DNA of 43,737 nucleotides from contig NZ_LPNR01000075.1 in the NCBI RefSeq assembly GCF_019266065.1, positions 1-43,737 of the forward strand, read 5' to 3'. A model generated the notes under the pieces. The model ran no database searches and was not told where the DNA came from. It saw only the letters and a list, made by a program, of their open reading frames with translations. The stretch's first letter is position 1. The number at the start of each line of letters is the position of its first letter. The position numbers were made by a program, and so were the translations under genes. The stretch is from Nocardia sp. MH4 (GTDB lineage: Bacteria; Actinomycetota; Actinomycetes; Mycobacteriales; Mycobacteriaceae). This document shows, in pieces, positions 8,912-18,536 of the stretch.

Positions 8912-9271
8912 TCAGCTGTCCAGCGCGCGTCGGACGAAGTCGACCGCGTCGGAGTCGGGCAGGCCGAGCCGCCGGATGGTCGCGACGTAGTCCACGGCCG
9001 CGCGACCGGCGATATCGCGGGTGGGGTCACCCGAGGAGGCGATGAAAGAGCCCTGGCGGCCCCGGGTTTCGAGGACGCCGTCGGCCTCGAGCTCCCGGTA
9101 GGCGCGGGCGACGGTGTTCGGCGCGATGCCGAGATCGGCGGCCAGCGCGCGCACGGTCGGGATCTTGGTGCCCGCGCTGAGCGTGCCCGCGCGGACCTGT
9201 TCGATCACCGCCATGCGTAACTGCTCGTAGGGCGGTTGAGCGGAATCGGTGGACAGCTCGACGTGGAACAC
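8912..9271 (-). CDS. GntR-family regulator, YtrA-like short form
   Basis: A 119-residue DNA-binding protein. Residues about 12-80 form the GntR winged helix (YEQLRMAVIEQVRAGTL, then ALAADLGIAPNTVARAYREL and GVLETRGRQGSF). Only about 40 residues follow, so there is no large ligand-binding domain; that is the YtrA-type layout, often linked to small-effector or transporter control. It starts 6 bases after arcA ends and is probably co-transcribed with it. It may control arcA, but no palindromic site was identified with confidence. Confidence 0.88.
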   Translation of the reverse strand: MFHVELSTDSAQPPYEQLRMAVIEQVRAGTLSAGTKIPTVRALAADLGIAPNTVARAYRELEADGVLETRGRQGSFIASSGDPTRDIAGRAAVDYVATIRRLGLPDSDAVDFVRRALDS

Positions 9272-9277
9272 GCTCGC

Positions 9278-10519
9278 TCACACCTCGTCTCGGGCCAGGG
9301 GGCAGGACATGCAGCGCGGACCGCCACGGCCGGAGCCCAGCTCCGAACCCTGGATGGTGAGCACCTCGACACCGGCGTCGGTCAGCCGCGAATTGGTCAT
9401 CTCGTTGCGTTCGTAGGCCACCACCACGCCCGGCGCCAGCGCCAGGGTGTTGTTGCCGTCGTCCCACTGCTCGCGTTCGGCGGTCGGCCCGTCGCGGCCG
9501 GTGTCGATCACCCGCAGCTTCGCGATGCCCATCGCGGCGGCCGCGGCGGGCAGGAACGGTTCGGGTCCGGAGATGCTGATCCGGTCCAGGTCGCCGCGCC
9601 CGGAGAAGCCGTCCTCGCGGCGGATCGTGAACGCCTGCAAGGTTTCCCGCACACCCGGGTACATCACCACCGCGTCGGTGTCGACCATCGTGCACACGGT
9701 GTCCAGGTGCATGGTGGCGCGGTTCTGCGCGATCGGCACCACCAGCACGGTGTGCGCGAGATCGTCGTCGAAGAGGCTGCGCGCCAGCGCTTCCGCGCCC
9801 GCCGGCGTGGTCCGCTCGCCGACGCCGACCGCGACCACCCCCGGCGCCAGCAGCAGCACGTCACCGCCCTCGATCGGCGCGGTGTGCGATTCGTAGGCGC
9901 GGCGCACGCCGAGGAAGCGGGGGTGGAAGGCGTAGACGAGATCGGTGATCGAGGTCTCGCGGATGCGGGCGGGCAGCGCGAGGGAGGTGATCGCCACCTT
10001 CGGGCCGACCCAGAACGAGGAGTCGCGGGTGAACAGCAGGTTGGGCAGCGGATCGATGACGAAATCGCCGCCGTGGTGCATCCGGCGCACCAGCGAGGTG
10101 GTGTCGGGGCCGAACGGCAGCTCGTCGAAGGTCATGCCCGCCATCAGGATGTCGGCGAGCTCGCGGGCCTCGACCTTGCGCAGCTCGGCCGCGAGCTGAT
10201 CGGCCAGGCCGTGGCCCAGCCGACGGGCGTCGACGGCGGCGGAGATACCCTGGATCCTGGCCGCCCCGCTCACCGCGAGCGTCTCGGCGAGCAGGTCCGA
10301 CAGCAGCAGTACTTCCACGCCGCGTTCGCGGAGCAGGGCGGCGAAGGAATCGTGCTCGGCTTGGGCGCGTTCCACCCACGGGATGCCGTCGAAGAGCAGC
10401 TGATCGTTGTTGCTCGGGGTGAGCCTGCGCAGTTCGTCGCCGGGCCGGTGCAGCAGCACCGTCCGGAGCGTGCCGACCTCGGAGGTGACGGCCAAGCGCG
10501 AGTCGGGGGCGGTTCCCAT
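9278..10519 (-). CDS. arcA: Arginine deiminase
   Basis: A 413-residue enzyme hydrolysing arginine to citrulline and ammonia. Family motifs are visible in order: [10 protein letters not shown] near the start, [33 protein letters not shown] and, at the C-terminus, [11 protein letters not shown] with the nucleophile Cys403. ATG at 10519 was chosen because it begins just before the conserved N-terminus and gives a length near Rv1001 (402 residues); an upstream in-frame start at 10603 would add 28 unconserved residues. No carbamate kinase, ornithine carbamoyltransferase or antiporter gene is nearby, so the full fermentative pathway is not encoded here. The gene is divergent from soxR and followed by gntR. 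Confidence 0.93.
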   Translation of the reverse strand: MGTAPDSRLAVTSEVGTLRTVLLHRPGDELRRLTPSNNDQLLFDGIPWVERAQAEHDSFAALLRERGVEVLLLSDLLAETLAVSGAARIQGISAAVDARRLGHGLADQLAAELRKVEARELADILMAGMTFDELPFGPDTTSLVRRMHHGGDFVIDPLPNLLFTRDSSFWVGPKVAITSLALPARIRETSITDLVYAFHPRFLGVRRAYESHTAPIEGGDVLLLAPGVVAVGVGERTTPAGAEALARSLFDDDLAHTVLVVPIAQNRATMHLDTVCTMVDTDAVVMYPGVRETLQAFTIRREDGFSGRGDLDRISISGPEPFLPAAAAAMGIAKLRVIDTGRDGPTAEREQWDDGNNTLALAPGVVVAYERNEMTNSRLTDAGVEVLTIQGSELGSGRGGPRCMSCPLARDEV

Positions 10520-10613
10520 GCGGAAACCGTAATCCGCCGAGCGCGCCTCGGCACGGAAGACCCGCAGACCCGGCGGGTGCGGAGTCCAGCCGTTTTCGTA
10601 CACGACACGAAAA

Positions 10614-10631
10614 CCTCAAGTATTGTTGAGG
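10614..10631 (+). promoter_or_regulatory. SoxR box
   Basis: CCTCAAGTATTGTTGAGG has perfect 6-base arms (CCTCAA and TTGAGG) and differs from the well-known enteric SoxR site only in the centre. It lies 21 bases before the soxR ATG, between soxR and divergent arcA, so SoxR probably binds its own promoter region. An effect on arcA is possible but not shown. Confidence 0.85.
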
Positions 10632-10652
10632 GCGAAAACGGGAGGAGCGCAG

Positions 10653-11138
10653 ATGACGACGGCCGATTGGCAAACGAAGGAGCTGACCCCCGGGCAGCTT
10701 TCCGATCGTAGTGGAGTTGCAGTGTCCGCGTTGCACTTCTACGAACGTGAAGGTCTCATATCGAGTCGTCGAACCAGTGGCAATCAGCGGCGCTACGCTC
10801 GCGAAACGCTGCGCCGAGTGGCCTTCATCCGCATCTCCCAGCGCGTCGGCATCCCACTCAGTGAGATTCGCTCGGCGCTGGACCGGCTCCCCGAAGGGCG
10901 CACCCCCACCCGCCGCGATTGGGAGACACTGTCCACCACCTGGCGCGAGGATCTCGACGATCGCATCACCCAGCTCACCCGCCTGCGCGACAACCTCACC
11001 GGCTGTATCGGCTGCGGCTGCCTGTCACTGGGCTCGTGCAAGCTCGTCAACGAGCACGACCGGCTCGGCGCGGAGGGGCCGGGCGCGCGTGTGCTCGACG
11101 TTCAGCTGAACTGCCCGCCGCGCTCCGGCTGCGTCTAG
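10653..11138 (+). CDS. soxR: Redox-sensitive transcriptional activator SoxR
   Basis: A 161-residue MerR-family regulator. The N-terminal winged helix reads [20 protein letters not shown], with the dimerisation helix after it. Four cysteines, Cys118, Cys121, Cys123 and Cys129, form the CX2CXCX5C pattern that holds the [2Fe-2S] cluster sensing redox-cycling compounds. The ATG at 10653 has GGAGGAG 5 bases upstream. A SoxR box lies in its own promoter. Outside enterics SoxR usually controls a small set of efflux or redox genes; none of the usual targets is next to it, though the PEP-mutase-like gene follows on the same strand after 45 bases. Confidence 0.96.
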   Translation: MTTADWQTKELTPGQLSDRSGVAVSALHFYEREGLISSRRTSGNQRRYARETLRRVAFIRISQRVGIPLSEIRSALDRLPEGRTPTRRDWETLSTTWREDLDDRITQLTRLRDNLTGCIGCGCLSLGSCKLVNEHDRLGAEGPGARVLDVQLNCPPRSGCV

Positions 11139-11183
11139 CCGGGTCCGCGGCGCGCGCGCCCGCGGTGCGGCATCATCGCGGGT

Positions 11184-11936
11184 ATGACCTCTCTGGACGC
11201 GAAAGCCAAGACTCTGCTCGAACTGCACCAGCCCGGAAATCCGGTGGTGCTGCCGACCGTGTGGGACGCCTGGTCGGCGAATGTCGCTGTGGCCGCCGGT
11301 TTTTCGGGGCTGACGCTGGGTAGTCACCCGGTCGCCGATTCGGTCGGGCGCAGTGACGGCGAAGGAATGACCTACGACGAACTGCTCGCGCGGGTCACTC
11401 AGGTGACCGGGGCGGTGGACGTGCCGGTGTCGGTCGACATCGAGTCGGGCTACGGGCTCGAGCCCGCGCGGCTCATCGAGGGACTGCTCGCGGCCGGCGC
11501 GGTCGGGCTCAATATCGAGGACACCGTGCACAGCGAGGGCAAGCGGCTGCGCAGCCCCGAAGAGCACGCCGAGCTGGTGGGCGGGCTGCGCGCGGCCGCC
11601 GACGCGGCGGGCGTGCACGTGGTGGTGAACGCGCGCACCGATCTGTTCCTGCGTCAGGACGGGGACGAGGCCGACCGGGTCGATCGGGTGATCGCCCGGC
11701 TGCGACTGGCCGCCGACGCGGGCGCGGACTCGCTGTATCCGGTGGGCTGGCACGCCGACGACGTCCAGCGCAGGCTCACCGCCGAACTGCCGTTGCCGGT
11801 CAACGCGATCGCGCAGCCGGGGACCCCGGCCAAGGAGCACCTCGCCGGACTCGGCGTCGGCCGGATCAGCTTCGGGCCGCTGTTGCAGGCGGCACTGGGC
11901 GTGGAAGCGGGCAAGCTGCTGGCCGCCTGGACCTGA
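11184..11936 (+). CDS. Isocitrate lyase / PEP mutase superfamily protein
   Basis: A 250-residue TIM-barrel protein. It shows the superfamily features: LPTVWDAWSANVAVAAGF near the N-terminus, the metal-binding segment VSVDIESGYG, then GLNIEDTVHSEGK (the catalytic loop region) and VVVNARTDLFL. The isocitrate-lyase KKCGH loop is absent, as expected for the 2-methylisocitrate-lyase/PEP-mutase-like branch such as M. tuberculosis Rv1998c. The substrate cannot be assigned. ATG at 11184 has no clear ribosome site; CATCAT seven bases upstream is only a weak -10 candidate. It may share transcripts with soxR. Confidence 0.85.
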   Translation: MTSLDAKAKTLLELHQPGNPVVLPTVWDAWSANVAVAAGFSGLTLGSHPVADSVGRSDGEGMTYDELLARVTQVTGAVDVPVSVDIESGYGLEPARLIEGLLAAGAVGLNIEDTVHSEGKRLRSPEEHAELVGGLRAAADAAGVHVVVNARTDLFLRQDGDEADRVDRVIARLRLAADAGADSLYPVGWHADDVQRRLTAELPLPVNAIAQPGTPAKEHLAGLGVGRISFGPLLQAALGVEAGKLLAAWT

Positions 11937-11980
11937 GTCACGCCGGTGGCGCACGGCGAGCGGCCGTGCGCCACGGCGTC

Positions 11981-13549
11981 CTACTCCTTGGGCTCGACGT
12001 AACGCGGGAACACCGGTTCCGGGGCGGGCAGGTCGATCCCGGGTACCAGCGGCGTGGCGATATCGGCGAAGGCGCGGCCGTCCTGGGCCAGCAGGTCCAG
12101 GATCTTGGCGGCCGAACCCGGCATCACCGGCTGCACCAGGATCGCCACGATCCGGACCACCTCGAGGGTGACGTAGAGGACGGTGGCCATCCTGGCCAGG
12201 TCTTCCTCGGTACCCGACTTGCGCAGCGCCCACGGGGCATTGGCGGAGAAGTACCGGTTGGTCTCGCCGAGAGTCAGCCAGATGGCCTCCAGCGCGAGGT
12301 GCATCTGCTGGGCGTCGAAATCGGCGCGGCAGCGCTCCAGCAGGGCATTGGCGCGATCGAGCAGCGCCTGGTCGTCCGCGGTGAACGCGCCCGGAGCCGG
12401 CGCCTTGGCGTAGCAGTTCTTGTTGACCATGGTCAGGCTGCGCTGGACCAGGTTGCCGAACTCGTTGGCCAGGTCGGCGTTGATCCGGCCCGCGATGGCG
12501 TCGTTGCTGTAGCTGCCGTCCTGGCCGTAGGAGATCTCGCGCAGCAGGAAGAAGCGCACCTGGTCCAGGCCGTAGGTCGACACCAGGGCGAGCGGGTCGA
12601 CGACATTGCCCGTCGACTTCGACATCTTCTCGCCCTTGTTGTACAGGAACCCGTGCACGAAGACGCGGTCCGGCAGTTCGATCCCGGCCGACATCAGGAA
12701 CGCGGGCCAGTACACCGTGTGGAACCGGGTGATGTCCTTGCCGATGATGTGCACGTTGGCGGGCCAGAACTTCTGGAACGCCGCCGAATCGGTGTGCGGG
12801 AAGCCGACGCCGGTGAGGTAGTTGGTGAGCGCGTCGACCCACACGTACATCACGTGATCGGGGTGGCCGGGCACGGGGACGCCCCAGTCGAAGGTGGTCC
12901 GCGAGATCGACAGATCCTTCAGGCCGGCCTTGACGTAGCTCACGATCTCGTTGCGCCGGGTCGCGGGCGCGATGAACTCGGGCCGCTCCTCGTAGAGCGC
13001 CAGCAACTTGTCCTGGTACTCGGAGAGCTTGAAGAAGTAGTTCGACTCCTCGGTCCAGGTGACCGGGGTCTGGGTCTCGGTCGAGACGCGGGTCCCGTCG
13101 TCGAGGAGGGTGGTCTCCTCCTCGGTGTAGAAGGCCTCGTCGCGCACCGAGTACCAGCCCGAGTAGTTGCCCAGGTAGATGTCGCCGTTGGCGAGCATCT
13201 TCTCCCAGAGCGCGACGCTGGCGGCCTTGTGGTCGGCGTCGGTGGTGCGGATGAAGCGGTCGAAGGAGATGTCGAGCGCCTTGTCCATCGCCTCGAAGAC
13301 GTCGGAGTTGCGGGCCGCGAGCTCCTGCACCGGGATGCCCTCGGTGGCCGCGGTCTGCTGCATCTTCTGACCGTGCTCGTCGGTGCCGGTCATGAAGAAC
13401 ACGTCGTAGCCGTCGAGTCGCTTGAACCGGGCCAGCGCGTCGGTCGAGATGTACTCGTACGCGTGCCCGATATGCGGCGCACCGTTCGGGTACGCGATGG
13501 CCGTCGTGATGTAGAAGGCGGGCGCCTCGGCGCCGTCGGGTGCGCTCAC
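11981..13549 (-). CDS. metG: Methionyl-tRNA synthetase
   Basis: A 522-residue class I aminoacyl-tRNA synthetase charging tRNA-Met. The HIGH signature is at residues 26-29 ([13 protein letters not shown]) and KMSKS at about 308-312 ([10 protein letters not shown]). The anticodon-binding helical domain follows, and there is no C-terminal tRNA-binding extension, as in mycobacterial MetS (Rv1007c). The four-cysteine zinc knuckle of the E. coli enzyme is not seen, which is normal for the short form. The start is GTG at 13549 with GAGG about 8 bases upstream. It is divergent from tatD, as Rv1007c/Rv1008 are. Confidence 0.97.
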   Translation of the reverse strand: MSAPDGAEAPAFYITTAIAYPNGAPHIGHAYEYISTDALARFKRLDGYDVFFMTGTDEHGQKMQQTAATEGIPVQELAARNSDVFEAMDKALDISFDRFIRTTDADHKAASVALWEKMLANGDIYLGNYSGWYSVRDEAFYTEEETTLLDDGTRVSTETQTPVTWTEESNYFFKLSEYQDKLLALYEERPEFIAPATRRNEIVSYVKAGLKDLSISRTTFDWGVPVPGHPDHVMYVWVDALTNYLTGVGFPHTDSAAFQKFWPANVHIIGKDITRFHTVYWPAFLMSAGIELPDRVFVHGFLYNKGEKMSKSTGNVVDPLALVSTYGLDQVRFFLLREISYGQDGSYSNDAIAGRINADLANEFGNLVQRSLTMVNKNCYAKAPAPGAFTADDQALLDRANALLERCRADFDAQQMHLALEAIWLTLGETNRYFSANAPWALRKSGTEEDLARMATVLYVTLEVVRIVAILVQPVMPGSAAKILDLLAQDGRAFADIATPLVPGIDLPAPEPVFPRYVEPKE

Positions 13550-13635
13550 GACTGAGCCTCGCTGGCGCTCAGCTCAGTCCTGACCGCAGATGCGGCTGTG
13601 CTCGTCCGCTCGCTTCGCTCGCTCATGATGCGAAC

Positions 13636-13641
13636 TACTGT
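13636..13641 (+). promoter_or_regulatory. -10 box for leaderless tatD transcript
   Basis: TACTGT matches TANNNT and ends 7 bases before GTG 13649. It decides the choice of that GTG over the upstream in-frame ATGs at 13625 and 13628, which lie before the predicted transcription start. Confidence 0.55.
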
Positions 13642-13648
13642 AATCCGC

Positions 13649-14482
13649 GTGGCAAACCAGAATCGTCCGGCTCCGCCCCTTCCGCCGCCGCTCGCGCCCC
13701 TGATCGACGCGCACACCCACCTCGACGCGTGTGGCGCGACCGATGCCGCCTCGACCACGGCGATCGTGGATCGCGCGGCCTCGGTCGGTGTCGGGCACGT
13801 GGTGACGGTGGCCGACGATCTCGCCGCCGCGCAGTGGGCCGTGCGGGCCGCGCAGTGGGACCCGCGCGTCTACGCCGCGGTCGCGCTGCATCCGACCAGG
13901 GCCAACGCCCTCGACGACAAGGCCAAGGCCGAGCTCGGGTCCCTGGCCACCGACCCGCGGGTGGTCGCGATCGGTGAGACCGGCCTGGACTACTACTGGC
14001 CCGGCAAGCTCGACGGGTGCGCCGACATCGAGACCCAGATCGAGGGGTTCCGCTGGCACATCGATCTGGCCAAGCGCGTCCGCAAGCCGCTGATGATCCA
14101 CAATCGCGAGGCCGACCACGACCTGCTCACGGTGCTGCTCGACGAGGGTGCTCCGGACACCGTGATCTTCCACTGCTTCTCCTCCGACGCCACCATGGCG
14201 CAGGCGTGCGTGGCCGAGGGGTATGTGCTCAGCTTCTCCGGCACGGTCAGTTTCAAGAACGCGCACGAGCTGCGCGAGGCGGCCCAGCTGGTGCCCGACG
14301 ATCAGATCCTGGTCGAGACCGACGCGCCGTACCTGACGCCGCACCCGTATCGCGGTGCGCCGAACGAGTCGTACTGCCTGCCCTATACGGTGCGCGCACT
14401 GGCCGAGGTACGCGAGCAGGACCCGGACGAACTGGCGGAGATCACCACCGCGAACGCGCGCAGGCTCTACCGGATCCGCTGA
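13649..14482 (+). CDS. tatD: TatD-family metal-dependent hydrolase/DNase
   Basis: A 277-residue TIM-barrel amidohydrolase-fold enzyme. Metal ligands are visible: HTH at residues 22-24 (LIDAHTHLD), Glu in AIGETGLDYYW, His in PLMIHNREAD, His in IFHCFSSD and Asp in LVETDAPYL. TatD proteins act as 3'-5' exonucleases in DNA repair. It lies between metG and rpfB exactly as in M. tuberculosis (Rv1007c-Rv1009). The N-terminal dozen residues are proline-rich and unconserved. Confidence 0.95.
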   Translation: MANQNRPAPPLPPPLAPLIDAHTHLDACGATDAASTTAIVDRAASVGVGHVVTVADDLAAAQWAVRAAQWDPRVYAAVALHPTRANALDDKAKAELGSLATDPRVVAIGETGLDYYWPGKLDGCADIETQIEGFRWHIDLAKRVRKPLMIHNREADHDLLTVLLDEGAPDTVIFHCFSSDATMAQACVAEGYVLSFSGTVSFKNAHELREAAQLVPDDQILVETDAPYLTPHPYRGAPNESYCLPYTVRALAEVREQDPDELAEITTANARRLYRIR

Positions 14483-14586
14483 GTCCGTTTCGTCCGGCCG
14501 GAAGGGGGCTGGACATCAAACGTGTTTCGGGTCACATTCGCCGGTCATAGTCGTTATCTACCAGCGACGTCTATATCGAATCGTGA

Positions 14587-15783
<1,197 letters not shown>

Positions 15784-15790
15784 GTTGTCG

Positions 15791-15849
15791 GAGCGCTGGC
15801 GCGCTCGAGTCGCGGCCGACTTCGTCGGCCTGCCCCTCCTCGGGGTCGG
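15791..15849 (+). repeat. Modular palindromic element, short version (C1)
   Basis: Seven bases after the rpfB stop. Hairpin 1 pairs GAGCGC (15791-15796) with GCGCTC (15801-15806). Hairpin 2 pairs GGCCGAC (15814-15820) with GTCGGCC (15824-15830) around TTC. The 3' flank is CCCCTCCTCGGGGTCGG. The same flanks occur after pth (32676-32819) around a much longer hairpin. It may act as a rho-independent-like terminator, although no T run follows. Confidence 0.7.
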
Positions 15850-15907
15850 GCGGGTGGAGCTGGGTAGGTGGGATGGGTATCTATCCGGGGTTGTTCGGCG
15901 GGTCGGG

Positions 15908-15935
15908 TTGACCCGGGGAGTTGGCACGGTAGGTT
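15908..15935 (+). promoter_or_regulatory. Promoter of first lipase gene
   Basis: TTGACC (15908-15913) and TAGGTT (15930-15935) are separated by 16 bases, close to the housekeeping sigma consensus. The predicted transcription start is near 15942, about 60 bases before the ATG at 16001. Confidence 0.5.
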
Positions 15936-16000
15936 GCACTCGTTTCGCCGGGTCTGTGTCTCGTGCGTTGTCCCGGCTCGTCGAGTCGAGGGTGGTTGTG

Positions 16001-17146
16001 ATGCGTGGGGTTTCGGCCTGGCGGCGGGCGGCTGTCGCGATCGTGTTGGCGGCCGGTGCCGGGGTGTGCGTGCCGATGACGCCCGCGCACGCGCAGACGC
16101 CGGGGACGGTGATCGCGGTGATTCCGCAGGCCGACGGATTCCACGGGATGTCCGGCGCACAGGTCGTCGACTACTGGACCCGGGGTGTCGGCGGGGTGAC
16201 GCAGCCGGCGAGCGGGGCGCTGTATCTGCCCGAGGGTGACGCGCCCGCCGGCGGCTGGCCGGTAGTCGCCTTCGACCACGGGACGACCGGGCTCGGCGCG
16301 GGCTGCGGTGGGCAGTCCGATCCGGCGGGCGCGCCCTGGCCGGAGTCGCAGGCGCCGCAGGACGAGTTCCTGCGGCATCTGGTGGCGCAGGGGTATGCCG
16401 TCGTCGCGCCGGATTACCTGGGGCTCGGGCGGTTCGACACGGGGCCGCATCCGTATCTGGGCATCGACACCGAGGCCACCGCCACTCTGGACCTGCTGCG
16501 GGCGGCGCGTTCGGTGCGCTCGGATCTGTCGCCGGTGTGGGTGGCGGCGGGCATGTCGCAGGGCGGGCAGGCCGCGCTCGGCACCGGCCACCGGCAGGCG
16601 AGTTACGCGCCGGAGCTGGACTTCCGCGGAACCATCGCCATCGACCCGGAATCCGATGTCGAGAAGGTGGCCACCCTGCTCGGGCCGGGTAATCCGGATC
16701 GGGTCAGCGGCGGCATCCTCGGTTTCTCGGTGAGTATTCTGGCCGGTCTGCGCGCGGCCAGGCCGGATGCGCAGGTCGACAGCTACCTCAGCCCGCTGGG
16801 ACGCCAGGTCCTCGACGAGATCGGCACGCTGTGCCAGGACGCGATCGACGAGCGGGTCGCCGATCTCACGCTCGGTCAGTTGCTCACCCGCTCGCTCGGC
16901 GAGGAGCCGTTGCGCTCGGTGATGGCCGACTACATGGCCGTCCCGACCAGCGGCTACGACGCCCCGATCCTGCTGCTCGTCAACGCCACCGACCGCACGG
17001 TGCCCTCGCCGCTGCACGCCGCGCTGGCCGCCCAGTTCACCGCGAACGGTGTCGACTACACATCTGTCGTCGGTACCGGCAAACACTGTGAGCTGAACCC
17101 GGCGATGATCGCCGCGGTCGACGAATTCCTGGCCCGGGCGCGCTGA
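16001..17146 (+). CDS. Secreted lipase-family alpha/beta hydrolase, paralogue 1
   Basis: A 381-residue exported hydrolase. A signal peptide covers about 1-32 (RRAAVAIVLAAGAGV, then PAHA-Q). The nucleophile sits in GMSQGG, the acid is probably in NATDRTVPSP and the histidine in GTGKHCEL; the oxyanion region is AFDHGTTGLG. The family resembles fungal/actinobacterial secretory lipases (LIP). Substrates would be extracellular esters or host lipids, not determined. ATG at 16001 was chosen because it begins the signal peptide. It is the first of three tandem paralogues with the shared core APDYLGLGRF and GPHPYL, and the most divergent. Confidence 0.85.
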   Translation: MRGVSAWRRAAVAIVLAAGAGVCVPMTPAHAQTPGTVIAVIPQADGFHGMSGAQVVDYWTRGVGGVTQPASGALYLPEGDAPAGGWPVVAFDHGTTGLGAGCGGQSDPAGAPWPESQAPQDEFLRHLVAQGYAVVAPDYLGLGRFDTGPHPYLGIDTEATATLDLLRAARSVRSDLSPVWVAAGMSQGGQAALGTGHRQASYAPELDFRGTIAIDPESDVEKVATLLGPGNPDRVSGGILGFSVSILAGLRAARPDAQVDSYLSPLGRQVLDEIGTLCQDAIDERVADLTLGQLLTRSLGEEPLRSVMADYMAVPTSGYDAPILLLVNATDRTVPSPLHAALAAQFTANGVDYTSVVGTGKHCELNPAMIAAVDEFLARAR

Positions 17147-17209
17147 TCTGCCCCACGCTCGCTCCATTGCAGGTCCTGAGCGGTGTCCTGGCTACCGATC
17201 GGCGAACTG

Positions 17210-17225
17210 TACGATCGTCCAGTTC
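17210..17225 (+). promoter_or_regulatory. -10 region of second lipase gene
   Basis: TACGAT (17210-17215) is followed by CGTCCAG. The third lipase gene has TACACT followed by the same CGTCCAG at 18495-18507, so this promoter region was probably duplicated with the gene. No convincing -35 box was found. Confidence 0.4.
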
Positions 17226-17259
17226 GTTGCTCCCGATCGGCCGGAAAGGTCACCCCCTG

Positions 17260-18417
17260 ATGCCGAAGACCCTGAGCCGCGCTGCCATCGCAGCCGCCGT
17301 CACCGCCGCCGCGCTGGTGAGCGCCACCCACGCGCCCGCTTCGGCGGAACCGGGCGGAGTGCTCGCTGTCGAACCGCGACCCGTCGGATGGCACGGGATG
17401 TCGCGTGGCTCGGTCGTCGAATACACGACCCTGGACTCGGCCGGTGTCGAGCGTCCCGCCAGCGGTGCGCTGTTCCTGCCCGAGGGCGACGCGCCCGCCA
17501 CCGGCTGGCCGATCATCGCTTACGACCACGGCACCCTCGGCTCCGGGCCCGGTTGCGGCGGCCAGGCCGATCCCGATCTCGCGCCACTTCCGGTGAACCG
17601 CGCCGCCGAGGACGCGCTGATCCAGGGCCTGGTCGAGCAGGGCTTCGCCGTCGTCGCGCCGGACTACCTGGGGCTGGGCCGCTTCGACACCGGTCCGCAC
17701 CCGTACCTCGAGGTGCGCAGCGAGGCCACGGCCACGATCGACCTGGTACGCGCCGCCCGGGCGGCCACGCCCGAACTCTCGCGCACCTGGAGCGTCGTCG
17801 GCGCCTCGCAGGGCGGCCACGCCGCGCTCGGCACGGCGCACCTGCAGGCGAGCTACGCACCCGAACTCGACTTCCGCGGCACCGTCGCCGTCGACCCGGC
17901 CTCCGATGTCGAGAAGGCGCTGCCGCTGCTCGGCCCGTGGTTCCCCGAGGCCGAGGGCGCCGCGGGTCTGTCGGCGTTCACCGTCAGCATCCTGGCCGGG
18001 CTGCGCGCCACCCATCCCGAGGCGGAGGTGGACTCCTACCTCACGCCCAAGGGCAAGGAGATCGTCGATGCCGCGGGCGGGCAGTGCATCGATGGGATCG
18101 TGGCCGATCTCGCCGGGCTCGGTCTGGGCGAGTTGTTCGCGCGGCCGCTGTCGGAGGGCCCGCTGCGGACCGCGCTCGCCGCGTACATGACCGTGCCGAC
18201 CAGCGGATACGACGCCCCGATCCTGTTGCTGATCAACGCGACCGACGCGGTGGTGCCCTCGCCGCTGCACGCCGCGCTGGTCGCCCAATTCGCGGCCGGT
18301 GGTGTGGACTTCGAGGCGGTCACCGGTTTCGGTCAGCACACCGTGCTCAACCAGCAGATGAAGGACGCGCTCGCCGATTTCGTCGACCGCGTCCACCAGG
18401 CGCCGCCGCAGCGCTGA
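17260..18417 (+). CDS. Secreted lipase-family alpha/beta hydrolase, paralogue 2
   Basis: A 385-residue exported hydrolase. A signal peptide covers about 1-29 (AAIAAAVTAAALVSA, ending ASA-E). The active-site serine lies in GASQGGHAALG, the probable aspartate in NATDAVVPSP and the histidine in GFGQHTVL. Cysteines in GPGCGGQADP and AAGGQCID could form a disulfide. ATG at 17260 has GGAAAGG about 11 bases upstream. It is much closer to paralogue 3 than to paralogue 1, including the identical HPYLEVRSEATATIDLVRAA segment. Each gene has its own promoter-like sequence, so they are not necessarily one operon. Confidence 0.87.
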   Translation: MPKTLSRAAIAAAVTAAALVSATHAPASAEPGGVLAVEPRPVGWHGMSRGSVVEYTTLDSAGVERPASGALFLPEGDAPATGWPIIAYDHGTLGSGPGCGGQADPDLAPLPVNRAAEDALIQGLVEQGFAVVAPDYLGLGRFDTGPHPYLEVRSEATATIDLVRAARAATPELSRTWSVVGASQGGHAALGTAHLQASYAPELDFRGTVAVDPASDVEKALPLLGPWFPEAEGAAGLSAFTVSILAGLRATHPEAEVDSYLTPKGKEIVDAAGGQCIDGIVADLAGLGLGELFARPLSEGPLRTALAAYMTVPTSGYDAPILLLINATDAVVPSPLHAALVAQFAAGGVDFEAVTGFGQHTVLNQQMKDALADFVDRVHQAPPQR

Positions 18418-18494
18418 ATCCCGGGACCGATCCGGGCCCGAACCGCCTCGGCGACATCGGGTTCGGATCGACGGGCGCACCGGGCGTGAATCTG

Positions 18495-18507
18495 TACACT
18501 CGTCCAG
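18495..18507 (+). promoter_or_regulatory. -10 region of third lipase gene
   Basis: TACACT (18495-18500) followed by CGTCCAG, matching the arrangement before paralogue 2. The start codon is 37 bases further on. Confidence 0.4.
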
Positions 18508-18536
18508 GTCCTGGTCGCCGGTGGAGAGATGGATCC

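Noticed and set aside
13550..13625. Member of the A/B/C palindrome family between metG and tatD
   Set aside because: There are small hairpins (GACTGAG with CTCAGTC at 13550-13579) but neither the GCGGCC arms nor the C flanks.
17388..18536. Fusion of lipase paralogues 2 and 3 in one long plus-strand frame
   Set aside because: The frame before 18537 is a shadow of paralogue 2; a ribosome site and signal peptide mark 18537 as the true start.
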